Translations under genes and position numbers: made by a program
Assembly (NCBI RefSeq): GCF_019443405.1
Contig: NZ_CP080376.1
Span: 1-64,000, forward strand
DNA: 64,000 nt
Direction of reading: 5' to 3'
Origin: Brevundimonas sp. PAMC22021
GTDB taxonomy: Bacteria; Pseudomonadota; Alphaproteobacteria; Caulobacterales; Caulobacteraceae
In this document: in pieces, positions 18,034 to 27,107 of the stretch
Numbering within the stretch: the stretch's first letter is position 1
How the letters are laid out: each line of letters starts with the position of its first letter
The notes under the pieces: model-generated
Told to the model about the DNA's origin: nothing
What the model saw: the letters and a program-made list of their open reading frames with translations, nothing else
Database searches by the model: none

Positions 18034-18957
18034 ATGGACAGGTATGACGTCGTAGTTGTGGGCGGGAGCTTCGCTGGGCTGTCGGCTGCGATGCAGTTGG
18101 CCCGTGCACGCCGTCGATTGTTGCTCGTGGACGCCGGCAGCCCTCGCAACCGCTTCGCTAAGACATCGCACGGCTTCCTTGGTCAGGACGGCGTTCAGCC
18201 GGCGGAGATCATGCGTCAGGGACTCACCCAGCTTTCGAGGTACCCGTCGGTCGACTTCGTCCATGCTCACGCATCGGACGTCTCCGGGGATGACGCCGGC
18301 ATAGCCTTGAGGTTGTCGGACGGAGCAGAGGTGGGCGCGCGTAAGCTGATCCTCGCCACCGGAGTCGTCGACGAACTGCCGCTCGAGACGATGATGCCCC
18401 GCTGGGGTGTCAGCGTTCTGCACTGCCCCTACTGCCATGGCTATGAGGTGCGTGACCGCCGCATGGCCGTGATCGCCAATGCACCGGGTACAGCCCATCA
18501 GGCAGTGATCCTGCCGGACTGGGGACCCACAACCTACTTCTCGCAGGGCATGTTTGAGCCGTCCAAAGAGGAGGCGGCTCTGCTGACGACTCGAGGCGTG
18601 GAGATCGAACGCACGCCCGTGGTCGAGCTTCTGGGGGAGGGCACAGCCATCCGGGCGCTTCGGCTGGCGGATGGACGCGAGGTGCCCGCCGAAGTGGTGT
18701 TCACCGCACCGAAGACCCGCGTGTCCAGCAGCTTGGCGGAGCAACTCGGATGCGCCTTCACCGAGGGACCGACCGGCTCGTACATCCAGGTTGATCAGCT
18801 GCAGCAGACCAGCGTGGCCGGCGTCTTTGCAGCCGGAGACGCCGCGAGCGCGATGTACAATGCGACCCTGGCCTCCGCAGCCGGGGTGATGGCGGGCGTC
18901 GCCGCTCATCGCGCCCTGGTCATGGAGGAAGCGACAGGCTCGCGAGATCGGCCATGA
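18034..18957 (+). CDS. NAD(P)/FAD-dependent oxidoreductase, thioredoxin-reductase-like
   Basis: A 307-residue flavoprotein. The N-terminal FAD-binding Rossmann motif is VVVGGSFAGLSAAMQL, and a redox pair CPYC (C131-C134) lies in HCPYCHGYEV, as in thioredoxin reductase and its AhpF-like relatives. The C-terminal FAD motif is GVFAAGDAA. Members next to Rrf2 genes are thought to be induced by thiol or electrophile stress, but the substrate is unknown. The ATG at 18034 is preferred because AGAGG lies seven bases upstream; a GTG two codons earlier is possible. The stop overlaps the methyltransferase start by four bases. Confidence 0.88.
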   Translation: MDRYDVVVVGGSFAGLSAAMQLARARRRLLLVDAGSPRNRFAKTSHGFLGQDGVQPAEIMRQGLTQLSRYPSVDFVHAHASDVSGDDAGIALRLSDGAEVGARKLILATGVVDELPLETMMPRWGVSVLHCPYCHGYEVRDRRMAVIANAPGTAHQAVILPDWGPTTYFSQGMFEPSKEEAALLTTRGVEIERTPVVELLGEGTAIRALRLADGREVPAEVVFTAPKTRVSSSLAEQLGCAFTEGPTGSYIQVDQLQQTSVAGVFAAGDAASAMYNATLASAAGVMAGVAAHRALVMEEATGSRDRP

Positions 18958-19631
18958 GCGGCTTCGACGATCCACAAGCCGTCGCGCTGTATGCTGACGG
19001 GCCGCCTAGGCTGGTGCCTGGCTTTCACGACCTGCAGCGCATGACGCGCCTGCTGTTGGCTGAGGCAGCGCCGGTCGACGGCCGTATTCTAGTCGTCGGG
19101 GCTGGCGGCGGTCTGGAGATGAAGGCCTTTGCCGATGCCCAGCCACAGTGGCGCTATGTTGGAGTGGATCCTTCCGCCGAAATGCTGAAGCTGGCGGAAC
19201 GTACGCTCGGTCGGTACGCGGACCGAGCGGTTCTACACGAGGGCTATGTCTCTTCCGCGCCAGCAGGTCCGTTTGACGGCGCCTGCTGCCTGCTGACCAT
19301 GCACTTCGTCCCCGCGGAAAACCGCCTTGCGACCCTCCGGGACATCCAACGCCGGCTGAAACCTGGTGCGCCCCTGGTGATCGCGCACCACAGCATCCCT
19401 AACGGCCCGGAACGCATGACCTGGCTCGAACGGTTCGCGGCGTATGCTGCCGATAACGGAGCTCCGATGGACAAGGCGCGGGCGCTGGCGCTAGGCGAGG
19501 CCCTCCCGATCCTGTCGCCCGACGTGGAAGTTGATCTGCTTCGATCCGCGGGCTTCAGCGATCCGCAGCTGTTCTACGCGGCGTTCACCTTCCGTGGCTG
19601 GGTTGGCTACGCCAAAAACGGTGACCTCTGA
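18954..19631 (+). CDS. Class I SAM-dependent methyltransferase
   Basis: A 225-residue protein with the SAM-binding motif ILVVGAGGGLEMKAFA, acidic ribose-binding end of strand two (YVGVDPSAEMLKLAERTL) and motif around FDGACCLLTMHFV. The acceptor is unknown. It is coupled to the flavoprotein gene by an ATGA overlap, and this pair recurs beside Rrf2 genes in proteobacteria, suggesting joint detoxification of a reactive compound (inference). Confidence 0.85.
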   Translation: MSGFDDPQAVALYADGPPRLVPGFHDLQRMTRLLLAEAAPVDGRILVVGAGGGLEMKAFADAQPQWRYVGVDPSAEMLKLAERTLGRYADRAVLHEGYVSSAPAGPFDGACCLLTMHFVPAENRLATLRDIQRRLKPGAPLVIAHHSIPNGPERMTWLERFAAYAADNGAPMDKARALALGEALPILSPDVEVDLLRSAGFSDPQLFYAAFTFRGWVGYAKNGDL

Positions 19632-19822
19632 AGGTGCTGAGAAATAGCCAAGGCTGCTCATCGTTTGGCGCAGGCTTTCACGGGCCGTCAGATCTGCGGT
19701 GGCGGTAAGTGCCTGTAAGCGACGCTGTTGGCCTCAGCGACTCTCAGGAAGCCCAGTCTTATTGCCGTTGAACTAAGCGGACGCGGTAACAGCTCGGGGC
19801 GGAAGTGGCGAAAGGGTGGGCG

Positions 19823-21073
19823 CTAGCCGCCAAAGGCTGGAACCTGGTCGAAGTCAGCCTTGGTGAAAGGACGATCCCTGAACAGGTAGCCGTAGAAGAA
19901 GGTCCTGAGCCGTGCGTGGAAGGCGCGAATGCGGTCCTGATAGGTGAGCTGGGCTTGCAAGTCGGTGTCGGCCAGCCGGGTGAGCACGGCCTGAACCCCC
20001 ACGGACGGCAGCACCCAGCCGAGGCTGCGCGCGGCTGCGTCGCGGCGCTCCAAGCCCGAGCGGTAGGCGGCGACCTGATCGGCCACGCTGGCGTCTCCGT
20101 TCTGGTGAAAGGCGAGGTACCATTTGTAGTGGAAGACGTGGGTGACCGGTGCGGAGTCCGACCACTCGGGATGGTCGGCGTAGAAGCGCCGCATCGTCTC
20201 CTCGCGCGGAATGTCCCAGGCGCGATTCACCGTCTCGCGCTGGGCCAGCGTGATCTCGGCGCCCTGGTTCACCGGAACGGCGCGATTGATGGCGACATTA
20301 GCCAGGGTCGGTAGAACCAGCACGTGCACCAGCCAGACGGCGGCCAGGGTGGCGGCGTTGGCGACCGAGCTCCACCGCAGCCGACCGACCACTAGGGTGA
20401 CCGCCGTCCAGAACAGCAGATAGGCGGCGATCAGGCCCAGCACTGCAAGACCGCCCAGAACGGTCGCGCCCGACAGCATTGCGCCGAGCACGAAGGGCGC
20501 AGCCAGAGCCAGCCACAACAGCGAAAGCCTGAGCGCCACCCGCCGCAGCCATAAACGGCGGCCACCCAGCGGAAGGGCGTCCAGCGTACGCAGCCGGCCC
20601 GCCTCACGCTCTGACGAGGTCAGGTCGTGGAACAGGGCGATCACGAAAAGCGGGGCCAGGAAGACCAGCACAAAGGCGAAGTCGAAACGGCCGGGCAGCG
20701 CCAGCTCTGGATTATAGACGTCACCGTCGTAGAGCTGCGCCTCCAGGCCCAGCGCCCGGACACGCAGGATGTAGGGCGACACGTCGCGCATGCCGATGGC
20801 GGCGAAGGCCAGGGAGGAGGGCGCGTCCCAGGTCGGGAAGAAGCTGTAATAGGCGGCGCTGCCCGCGTCTTCGGACTCGGATACCCAATCGGCGATGGCG
20901 CCGATGTCCTGCGCCTGTGCCGCGGGGATGGCTGCAATCGCGGCCTTCTGCCGCGAAATCTCGACCATGCCCGACACCACGGCGGCCAGGGTCAGGGCCG
21001 CCAGTAGAGCTAGCGCGATCACCGACAGGCGCGAACGCGTCAGCAGTCGGACTTCGTGGCTCCACAGGGACAT
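19823..21073 (-). CDS. ABC transporter permease, DUF3526 family (second permease of the zinc-linked operon)
   Basis: A 416-residue membrane protein: one N-terminal helix, a large periplasmic region to about residue 130, a helical bundle in the middle (FVLVFLAPLFVIALF onward) and a second large periplasmic loop (HPEWSDSAPVTHVFHYKWY). This is the layout of ABC-2-like DUF3526 permeases. The histidines in the second loop could bind metal. The ATG at 21073 overlaps the stop of the preceding permease gene by four bases. Confidence 0.8.
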   Translation of the reverse strand: MSLWSHEVRLLTRSRLSVIALALLAALTLAAVVSGMVEISRQKAAIAAIPAAQAQDIGAIADWVSESEDAGSAAYYSFFPTWDAPSSLAFAAIGMRDVSPYILRVRALGLEAQLYDGDVYNPELALPGRFDFAFVLVFLAPLFVIALFHDLTSSEREAGRLRTLDALPLGGRRLWLRRVALRLSLLWLALAAPFVLGAMLSGATVLGGLAVLGLIAAYLLFWTAVTLVVGRLRWSSVANAATLAAVWLVHVLVLPTLANVAINRAVPVNQGAEITLAQRETVNRAWDIPREETMRRFYADHPEWSDSAPVTHVFHYKWYLAFHQNGDASVADQVAAYRSGLERRDAAARSLGWVLPSVGVQAVLTRLADTDLQAQLTYQDRIRAFHARLRTFFYGYLFRDRPFTKADFDQVPAFGG

Positions 21074-22509
21074 CAGCGGCCTCCCAGGCGGCGCGTGGCG
21101 GCGGCGAGCAGCAGGCTGGCCAGCGCAAGCCACGCCAGAACAATTAGAAGGCCGGGCGTGGCGGCGGCGGCCAGCTCGGACCCGCTGGGGCCCCGGTAGG
21201 CGAAGTCCGGCACCGTCCGCCATGTGTCCGATCCAATGCGCTTTCGTCCATCCGCCCCGGCGTCGGTCGCGATGTCGTCGGCATAGGTGACGGCCTCCGC
21301 CTGCAGCTGATTCAGCCGCTGCACCAGGGCGAAGCGGTAGGCCTCCGCCTGCTCTAGGAACCGGCGGTGGCCATTGAAGTCAGTACCAGCGGCGGCCATC
21401 GACAAGTCACGCAAAGCAATGGCGGGGCTGAGGACACCGGCGACTTGGACCAGGGCGTTCTGGCGCGCCTGGGCGCCGTTGCTGGCGTCGGCGTAGCGGT
21501 CGAACAGGGCCGAAGTCATCCGCTCGCCCTCCAGCGCCAGAAGGCCCTTGTAGTTGATCGGCAGGTCCTCGACGCGGCTGACGCCATAGCGGTCCAGCAC
21601 CGATCGCTTGAAGGCGTTGAAGTAGGGGTCGTCCGGATTGTGGCTGTCGCCGGTTTGGCGCAGGTCGCGGGCGATGGCGACGTCGGTCTGGAAGCGGTTC
21701 TGCAAAGGCACGGCGGCGTTAGCGATGTCGGGCGCGACGCGGGGAATCAGCACCACCACGACAGCCCAGACTGCGAGCAGCGACAGGAGCGAGTCGCGGC
21801 TGCGCCGGGTCCAGGCCGAGACCAGGGTGATGATCACCGCCCACAGCGCCAGATAAGCCGCGTAGCCAAGCGCAATCACGCCCATAGGCAGGGCCGGCGC
21901 ACCCGGCTGGCCGGCGATCAGAACAAAGCCGATCATGGCGGGCAGACCCACCAAGAGCGCCACCACCCCTAGCGCCAGCAGCTTGCCCAAGACAATCTGC
22001 CGCCGGCTGGCGCCCTGAAGCAGTAGCAGTCGCAAGGTGCCGCGCTCGGTTTCGCGAGCCAGAAGCCCATAGCCAAGGAAGATCAGAAGCAGCGGCGCCA
22101 CGGCCTGAAGCACGAACGCGGGCGTAAGCTGGCCGAAGCGGACAAGCATCGAGCTTTGCCGCACGTCACCGAAGTTCGCCGTATTCTGGCGATGGCCTTC
22201 CAGGAACATGCTGTTGCCGGTGAAGGCGTCGACGCCCGGATCGAAGGCCGCCAGCGGCCCGAGCGGCCGATAGATAAAGGCGCCGTAGTGCACCACTCGG
22301 TGCGGGTGCCGGTTCGGCTGGGCATCGAACGCCTGTTCAGCCTGGGCCTGATGGCGGGCGCGCAACTCGGCGATGCCGCGCTGATGCGCCCATGAGCTCA
22401 CAACAGCGGCCAGGGTGAGCAGGATCAGCAGGACGAAGGCGATCACGGCTACACGATCCCGGGCCATCAGCCGCAGTTCGTCCGCAGCGATCAGTCGGAT
22501 CACGCTCAT
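21073..22509 (-). CDS. ABC transporter permease, DUF3526 family (first permease)
   Basis: A 478-residue membrane protein with an N-terminal helix (VAVIAFVLLILLTLAAVVSS), a long periplasmic loop rich in His (RHPHRVVHYGAF), a multi-helix core from about residue 140 to 270, and another periplasmic loop before a last helix (GLLIVLAWLALASLLLA). It is paralogous to the next gene and should form a heterodimeric ABC channel with it and the upstream ATPase. In Caulobacter a comparable three-gene set is reported under Zur control, so a role in zinc acquisition is likely but not proven. Confidence 0.8.
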   Translation of the reverse strand: MSVIRLIAADELRLMARDRVAVIAFVLLILLTLAAVVSSWAHQRGIAELRARHQAQAEQAFDAQPNRHPHRVVHYGAFIYRPLGPLAAFDPGVDAFTGNSMFLEGHRQNTANFGDVRQSSMLVRFGQLTPAFVLQAVAPLLLIFLGYGLLARETERGTLRLLLLQGASRRQIVLGKLLALGVVALLVGLPAMIGFVLIAGQPGAPALPMGVIALGYAAYLALWAVIITLVSAWTRRSRDSLLSLLAVWAVVVVLIPRVAPDIANAAVPLQNRFQTDVAIARDLRQTGDSHNPDDPYFNAFKRSVLDRYGVSRVEDLPINYKGLLALEGERMTSALFDRYADASNGAQARQNALVQVAGVLSPAIALRDLSMAAAGTDFNGHRRFLEQAEAYRFALVQRLNQLQAEAVTYADDIATDAGADGRKRIGSDTWRTVPDFAYRGPSGSELAAAATPGLLIVLAWLALASLLLAAATRRLGGR

Positions 22510-23240
22510 GCCGCCACTTCCCCAGGATGAGCGGCGAAGCGCTGGTGCAGCGATCGGACGTCGAACCGGTCAGGCCCGGAAGCGTCTTCGGAATGCGTGA
22601 TCCGGCCGCCCTCCAAAAAGGCGATGCGATCCGCGATGTCGGCGGCGCTCAGCAGATCATGCGTCACCATTAGAATGGCCGCGCCCCGATCGCGAACGGC
22701 GCTGGTCAGCCGGTTGAAGTCGGCGGTGGCGCTGGGGTCCAGACCCGACGTCGGCTCATCCAGCAGCAGCACGGGGGTCTGGCGCAGCAGGGCGACGGCG
22801 ATGGCCACCTTCTGACGCATGCCCTTGGAGAACCCGCCCAGCCGCTGAGTCCAGGCGCGCTCCTGAAGGCCGGCAGCGCTGAAGGCGTCGCGCACTGTGG
22901 CGGCGTCGCGCCGTTCGCCCGACAGCGCCAGCAGATACTCGGCGTTCTCCAGCGCGGAGAGATGTTCGTACAGCGCGACGTTCTCCGGAAGATAGGCGAG
23001 CTTACGCCGGGCCGCGTCGGGATCAGCGGCCGGATCGACGCCGTCGATCCGAACCAGGCCACCCTGCGGCTTCACGAACCCTAGCAATGTCGAGAGCGTC
23101 GTCGACTTGCCCGCACCGTTGCCGCCTAGCAGCGCCGTGATGCTTCCGGCCGGAACATCCAAGCTCAAGCCGTTCAGGACACAGTGCGATCCGTAGGCAA
23201 GGCGAAGGTCCTCGATGTGGATGGGGCTGGTGCGGGTCAT
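22506..23240 (-). CDS. ABC transporter ATP-binding protein
   Basis: A 244-residue ATPase with Walker A GGNGAGKST, Q-loop region YLPENVALYEHLSALEN, signature LGGFSKGMRQKVAIA, Walker B VLLLDEPTSGLDP and H-loop MVTHD. The YLPEN segment and size are like the NosF/CcmA group that partners ABC-2 permeases. ATG at 23240 has GGAG eight bases upstream and is preferred over an in-frame GTG at 23261. It lies 27 bp after the receptor stop and overlaps the first permease gene by four bases, so receptor and transporter form one operon. Confidence 0.9.
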   Translation of the reverse strand: MTRTSPIHIEDLRLAYGSHCVLNGLSLDVPAGSITALLGGNGAGKSTTLSTLLGFVKPQGGLVRIDGVDPAADPDAARRKLAYLPENVALYEHLSALENAEYLLALSGERRDAATVRDAFSAAGLQERAWTQRLGGFSKGMRQKVAIAVALLRQTPVLLLDEPTSGLDPSATADFNRLTSAVRDRGAAILMVTHDLLSAADIADRIAFLEGGRITHSEDASGPDRFDVRSLHQRFAAHPGEVAA

Positions 23241-23267
23241 GTCGTGGGCTCCGTGATCCACCTCAAA

Positions 23268-25529
23268 TCAAAAGGCATGCCGAACACCGAACACGATGTT
23301 GCGTCCCCGTAGCGGTGACTGCTCCTTGACGAACGAGGTGTGGCTGAACGCCAGGTCGTTGGTCAGGTTGGACCCGCGAGCGTAGATCTGCACCGATCGT
23401 CCGCGCCCCAGGTCCATGCTGTAGGCGATGGTCGCGTTCAGCATGTCGTAGCCGGGCGTGCGCGTTTCGTACGAGGCGAAACGGTCCTGTTCAAAGGTGC
23501 GATAGTATTCGACATCCCATGAAACCGGTCCCGACGCCCAGTCGTAGCGCGCGCCCAGACGCCCTGGTGAGATCCGCGGCAGTTCGTCGTTCTCGCTCTT
23601 GAGATCGGCGTCCACGTAGTCGCCGAAGATCGTGACCCGGCCTTCAGGCGAGGACTGGTAGCTGACCTGACCGTCGATGCCTGCGAAACGGACGTCCGCA
23701 GCAGTGTAGATCAGGAAGTTGTGCGGTACGCCGGTCTCCGTCTCGGTCTCGATCAGACGAGCGAACACGTAGTCGTCCACATCCTGATGGAAGAGGCCGA
23801 TCTCGAACTCGAGCGGCCCGCCCGCTTTGCGGAACGTCAAGTTGATCGCGCGCGTGGTTTCCAAGACGTCCTCGGCAGCGATGCCTTCCTCGTCGAGGAT
23901 GGGATTGCCGACAGCCAAGCCCAACTCGTAGCTGTTCGTCGCAAGGTTGTTGCCGCGGGAGTAGAGCTCGCGGACGTTCGGGGCGCGTTCGGAGTGGTTG
24001 AGCGACAGTGCTGCCGAGTAGCCTTGGCCGACAGTCCACGTGGCGGCTGCCGATGCGGAGAACGGATCATGTTCCGCCCCTGGGTTCCTCGTTCTGAAGC
24101 TATCGACTTCATCCGCTTCGATGATCTGGCGCCAATCTGGCCCGTACCACTCTGCGAAGAGATCCCGTAGCTCCTGGGACATGGTCTCACGGAACGTTGG
24201 GACCGTCACCTCGATCTCGCGCCAGTCCTTCCGAACGGCAAGGTCGATCTCGACGGGGCCGAACGCCCTGCGCTCGTGCAGGAAGACGCCTGCATTCCTG
24301 GTGACGTAATCAGGCATTCCGTCCAGGCCATAGGCGCCTTCTGGGAAGGGGACGTGCAGGTCGTCGACATTGATCCCGCTGAAGGTGGCGTCGGTGTACT
24401 GGACGCCCAGCGTTCCAACAAAGCCCAGGACGGAAGCGTGGGTCAGCTCCAGACGGCCGTCCCACACCCGGTTCTTGTACTCGGTGAACACGAGGTCGCC
24501 GTCGACCTCGTCATGGAGATAGTCGGTGTAGGAGAGCCGCAGCTTGGCTTGCGACAAGCCAGGCGCCAGGTCGTTGAGGTCCGCCCTCAAGTCGGTGCGG
24601 TCGCTGCGCAGCTTGATATAGGCTGTGTGGCTGTCGGGAGAGCCGAACGGATCATCGAAGCCGCCGTGGGCCTCGCAATGCAGGTCGAGGCCGTGGGTAT
24701 GACACACCCCGTTGAGGTGGCTGTGGCCGGGCAGTCCATACTCGCTGTCCATGCGAGTATAGGCCGCGCCGACATACCCTTTGTTCGTGATCCAAGATCC
24801 GCCGACGCTGTAGCTTGAGCCGCTGGCGAAAGAGTCCCTCAGTTCGTCCGAGCCGTAGGCGCTGTGAACATGATAGTCGTTGCTGTCTCGACGGGAGCCT
24901 TCCACATGGAGGGCGAAGGCGCCTATGCCCGCCGTCACGCGGCCTACAATGGTCTTCTCTTCATCGCCGAGACCGTAGCGAGCTTCGGTAGCCCCGGTCA
25001 GCCCGCCCTGCGGCAGGCCTTTGGGAACCTTGCTGTCGATCAGATTGACGGCCCCGTAAACGGCATTGCCGCCGTAGATCGTAGCCGCCGGACCCCGCAG
25101 GACCTGGATCTCGTCCAGCAGCAGCGGATCGGTCGCGACCGCATGGTCCGGCGACACCGAAGAAGCGTCGAACACCTCGGCTCCGTCCGAAAGGATGGCG
25201 ATCCGAGGCAGGGTTTGACCGCGGATCACTGGACGCGAAGCTCCTCCGCCGAAGCTGTCCATGTGAACGCCAGGCAGCCCAGCTAACGTTTCACCCAAAG
25301 TGCTCTGACGGCGATGCACCAGCTCCTCACCGGCCAGCACTTGCACCGGCAGCGCCACAGGGAGGACCTGCTCGCTCACGCGGCCGGTCACGACCACATC
25401 GCTGACGGTGCTCACACGATCCTGTACGACAGGCGAGGTCAGCTCTTCTGCATGGCTGGGGGTGGAACACAGCGCGAGCCCCGCGGCAGCCGCGACTAGG
25501 CTGTGCGCGCTGAGGGTTTGGATGGACAT
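23268..25529 (-). CDS. znuD: ZnuD-like TonB-dependent zinc receptor
   Basis: A 753-residue receptor with signal peptide (ending near SHAEE), plug domain (VQVLAGEELVHRRQSTLGET, VEV-like IQVLRGPAATIYGGNAVYGAV) and barrel ending in HAF. Between about residues 263 and 296 an extracellular loop reads LPGHSHLNGVCHTHGLDLHC and continues with EAHGG: a His/Cys-rich segment placed like the zinc-capturing loop of neisserial and Acinetobacter ZnuD. This makes zinc import across the outer membrane the likely role. Genes for an ABC ATPase and two permeases follow in the same operon. An AT-rich motif sits about 40 bp upstream of the start, consistent with Zur-type control. Confidence 0.85.
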   Translation of the reverse strand: MSIQTLSAHSLVAAAAGLALCSTPSHAEELTSPVVQDRVSTVSDVVVTGRVSEQVLPVALPVQVLAGEELVHRRQSTLGETLAGLPGVHMDSFGGGASRPVIRGQTLPRIAILSDGAEVFDASSVSPDHAVATDPLLLDEIQVLRGPAATIYGGNAVYGAVNLIDSKVPKGLPQGGLTGATEARYGLGDEEKTIVGRVTAGIGAFALHVEGSRRDSNDYHVHSAYGSDELRDSFASGSSYSVGGSWITNKGYVGAAYTRMDSEYGLPGHSHLNGVCHTHGLDLHCEAHGGFDDPFGSPDSHTAYIKLRSDRTDLRADLNDLAPGLSQAKLRLSYTDYLHDEVDGDLVFTEYKNRVWDGRLELTHASVLGFVGTLGVQYTDATFSGINVDDLHVPFPEGAYGLDGMPDYVTRNAGVFLHERRAFGPVEIDLAVRKDWREIEVTVPTFRETMSQELRDLFAEWYGPDWRQIIEADEVDSFRTRNPGAEHDPFSASAAATWTVGQGYSAALSLNHSERAPNVRELYSRGNNLATNSYELGLAVGNPILDEEGIAAEDVLETTRAINLTFRKAGGPLEFEIGLFHQDVDDYVFARLIETETETGVPHNFLIYTAADVRFAGIDGQVSYQSSPEGRVTIFGDYVDADLKSENDELPRISPGRLGARYDWASGPVSWDVEYYRTFEQDRFASYETRTPGYDMLNATIAYSMDLGRGRSVQIYARGSNLTNDLAFSHTSFVKEQSPLRGRNIVFGVRHAF

Positions 25530-25563
25530 CTGCTCTCCCCATGAATGGAGAGGCGATTAGAGT

Positions 25564-25580
25564 ACGTTATACCGTATCGT
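25564..25580. promoter_or_regulatory. Candidate Zur-type operator upstream of the ZnuD-like gene
   Basis: ACGTTATACCGTATCGT is an imperfect dyad (outer ACG/CGT, inner TTATA/TAT) in the leader of the zinc receptor gene. It shares a GTTATA half with alphaproteobacterial Zur sites as I recall them. Only one half is a good match. Confidence 0.35.
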
Positions 25581-25870
25581 CAATGATGCCTTCATCCCGG
25601 GTCCGCCGAGTTGTCGCTGCAGCGCCAAGGCCGCTTGGGTTCACCAAAAGTGTCTTCTAGTTAGGCCAGGGGGTTCAGCGGACCTGCTCAACGTCACCTT
25701 AGGGGGGGTGAGCAGATTCATTGTCCGCCGCTGGGCGTCCAATCCGTCTGAAACCGCACAGACGCCTCAGAAATCCCGTTAACCCTTATGCGCCCCGCGA
25801 GTTGAACGGGATCCATCCTGCCGCGTATGTGACGGCGGCTCGAACAGGTAAGCGCACGGAGGCTCAACGA

Positions 25871-26893
25871 GTGGGCGATATCGATCTGAGCAATGCCGAA
25901 CTGGCGAGGATTGTTGTTGAGAATGTCCGAAGTCATGGCGTTCTGGCCATGCTCCACGACGGGACGATCACGGCGTGGAGCCTCGGCGCGGCGACTATCG
26001 TCGGGAAAGATCGCGAGAGCGTCCTCGGGACCAACTTCTCGCAGCTCTTCGTCGAGGCTGACCCCGCCGCCGGTGTTCCTCAAGCAGAGCTGAAGACTGT
26101 CATCGAGCAGGGTCGGGCTGAGGATAGCCGCTGGCATCTGAAGGCCGATGGTAGCCGGTTCTGGGCAAATGGTACAACGGTGTGCGTTTCCGGTCGCAAC
26201 CTGTTGATCAAGATTTTCAGGGATGAAACGGGCGCGCAGAAAGCCGAAGAACAGCGGCTGCTGCTGCTGAACGATTTAAACCACAGGGTCAAGAACACAC
26301 TTGCTACTGTGCAGTCTGTTGCGGAACAGACCCTCCGGCTCGCAGGAATCGAGGCTGACGTTCGACGGGATCTGACCCATCGGATTATTGCACTTTCGCG
26401 CACCCATGATGTGCTCGTGGACAGCAACTAGGCGGGTGCGGAGCTCCGCCCCTTGCTCGCTGAGGTTTTCGCTCCCTACCCACAGGCGTCCGAACGCGTC
26501 GACATGGACGGGCCCCTTGTACCCCTTCATCCGTCCCAGGCGGTTGCAATCTCGATGGCATGTCACGAGCTTGCGACCAACGCTGTGAAATACGGTGCTC
26601 TGCAGGGCCAGAACGGCCGTGTGTCGGTAACTTGGAATCTGGCTCACAATGGGAAGGGAGAGCGGTTCCTGACCCTGCTTTGGCGAGAAGCTGGCGGTCC
26701 CCCGGTGCACCCGCCGAAGCGAGAAGGCTTTGGCTCCAAGATGATCCGGCGCACATTCCTTAGCGAAAGTGGCGGCCGCGCCGAGGTCAGCTACGCGCCG
26801 GATGGCGCTCAATGCGTTCTGGTGCTGCAACTAAAAGACACTGACGAGACGGCCGTCAATGTGGTCGACGCCCGCGAGACAGCCAAGAGCTAA
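25871..26893 (+). pseudogene. PAS-HWE family sensor histidine kinase interrupted by an in-frame TAG
   Basis: Reading 25871-26893 in one frame gives a PAS domain (LDG-like MLHDGTITAWSLGAATIVGKD), a phospho-acceptor region LNDLNHRVKNTLATVQSVAEQ (His about residue 136) and an HWE-type ATPase domain (CHELATNAVKYGAL, GFGSKMI). The codon at 26429-26431 (residue 187, after VLVDSN) is TAG; HWE kinases normally have Trp here in a [N/S]WxGA[D/E]L stretch, so a TGG-to-TAG change is likely. GTG at 25871 has GGAGG nine bases upstream. The downstream frame is otherwise intact, so the mutation is recent or suppressed. HWE kinases often signal light or general stress. Confidence 0.85.
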
Positions 26894-27041
26894 CGACCAT
26901 CCAAGGTAGAAAGCCTTGATCTTGTATTTGCAGTTCGAATGGCCCCGGATTTCCGCTGAGGCTCAATTCGCGCCGTTAGCACCGGGCCCAAACTGCACCT
27001 TCGGCTCACGCGCGGAATGTCGCGTTCGGGGCGCTGTCCAC

Positions 27042-27060
27042 ATGGCCGCTCCTGGCGCTT
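27042..27060 (+). repeat. Interspersed palindromic element, degenerate copy
   Basis: The core CCGCTCCTGGCGCTT matches the CCTGGCGC-loop version of the short intergenic palindrome family of this window. It lies between the HWE kinase and the DUF4287 gene. Confidence 0.4.
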
Positions 27061-27107
27061 CTTTGACGTGAGGCCGTAGTCGGCACCGCCCCCGTCGCCG
27101 ACTGCTG

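Noticed and set aside
26429..26431. TAG read as pyrrolysine
   Set aside because: Pyrrolysine systems are not expected in this group and the family residue here is Trp; mutation or amber suppression is more likely.
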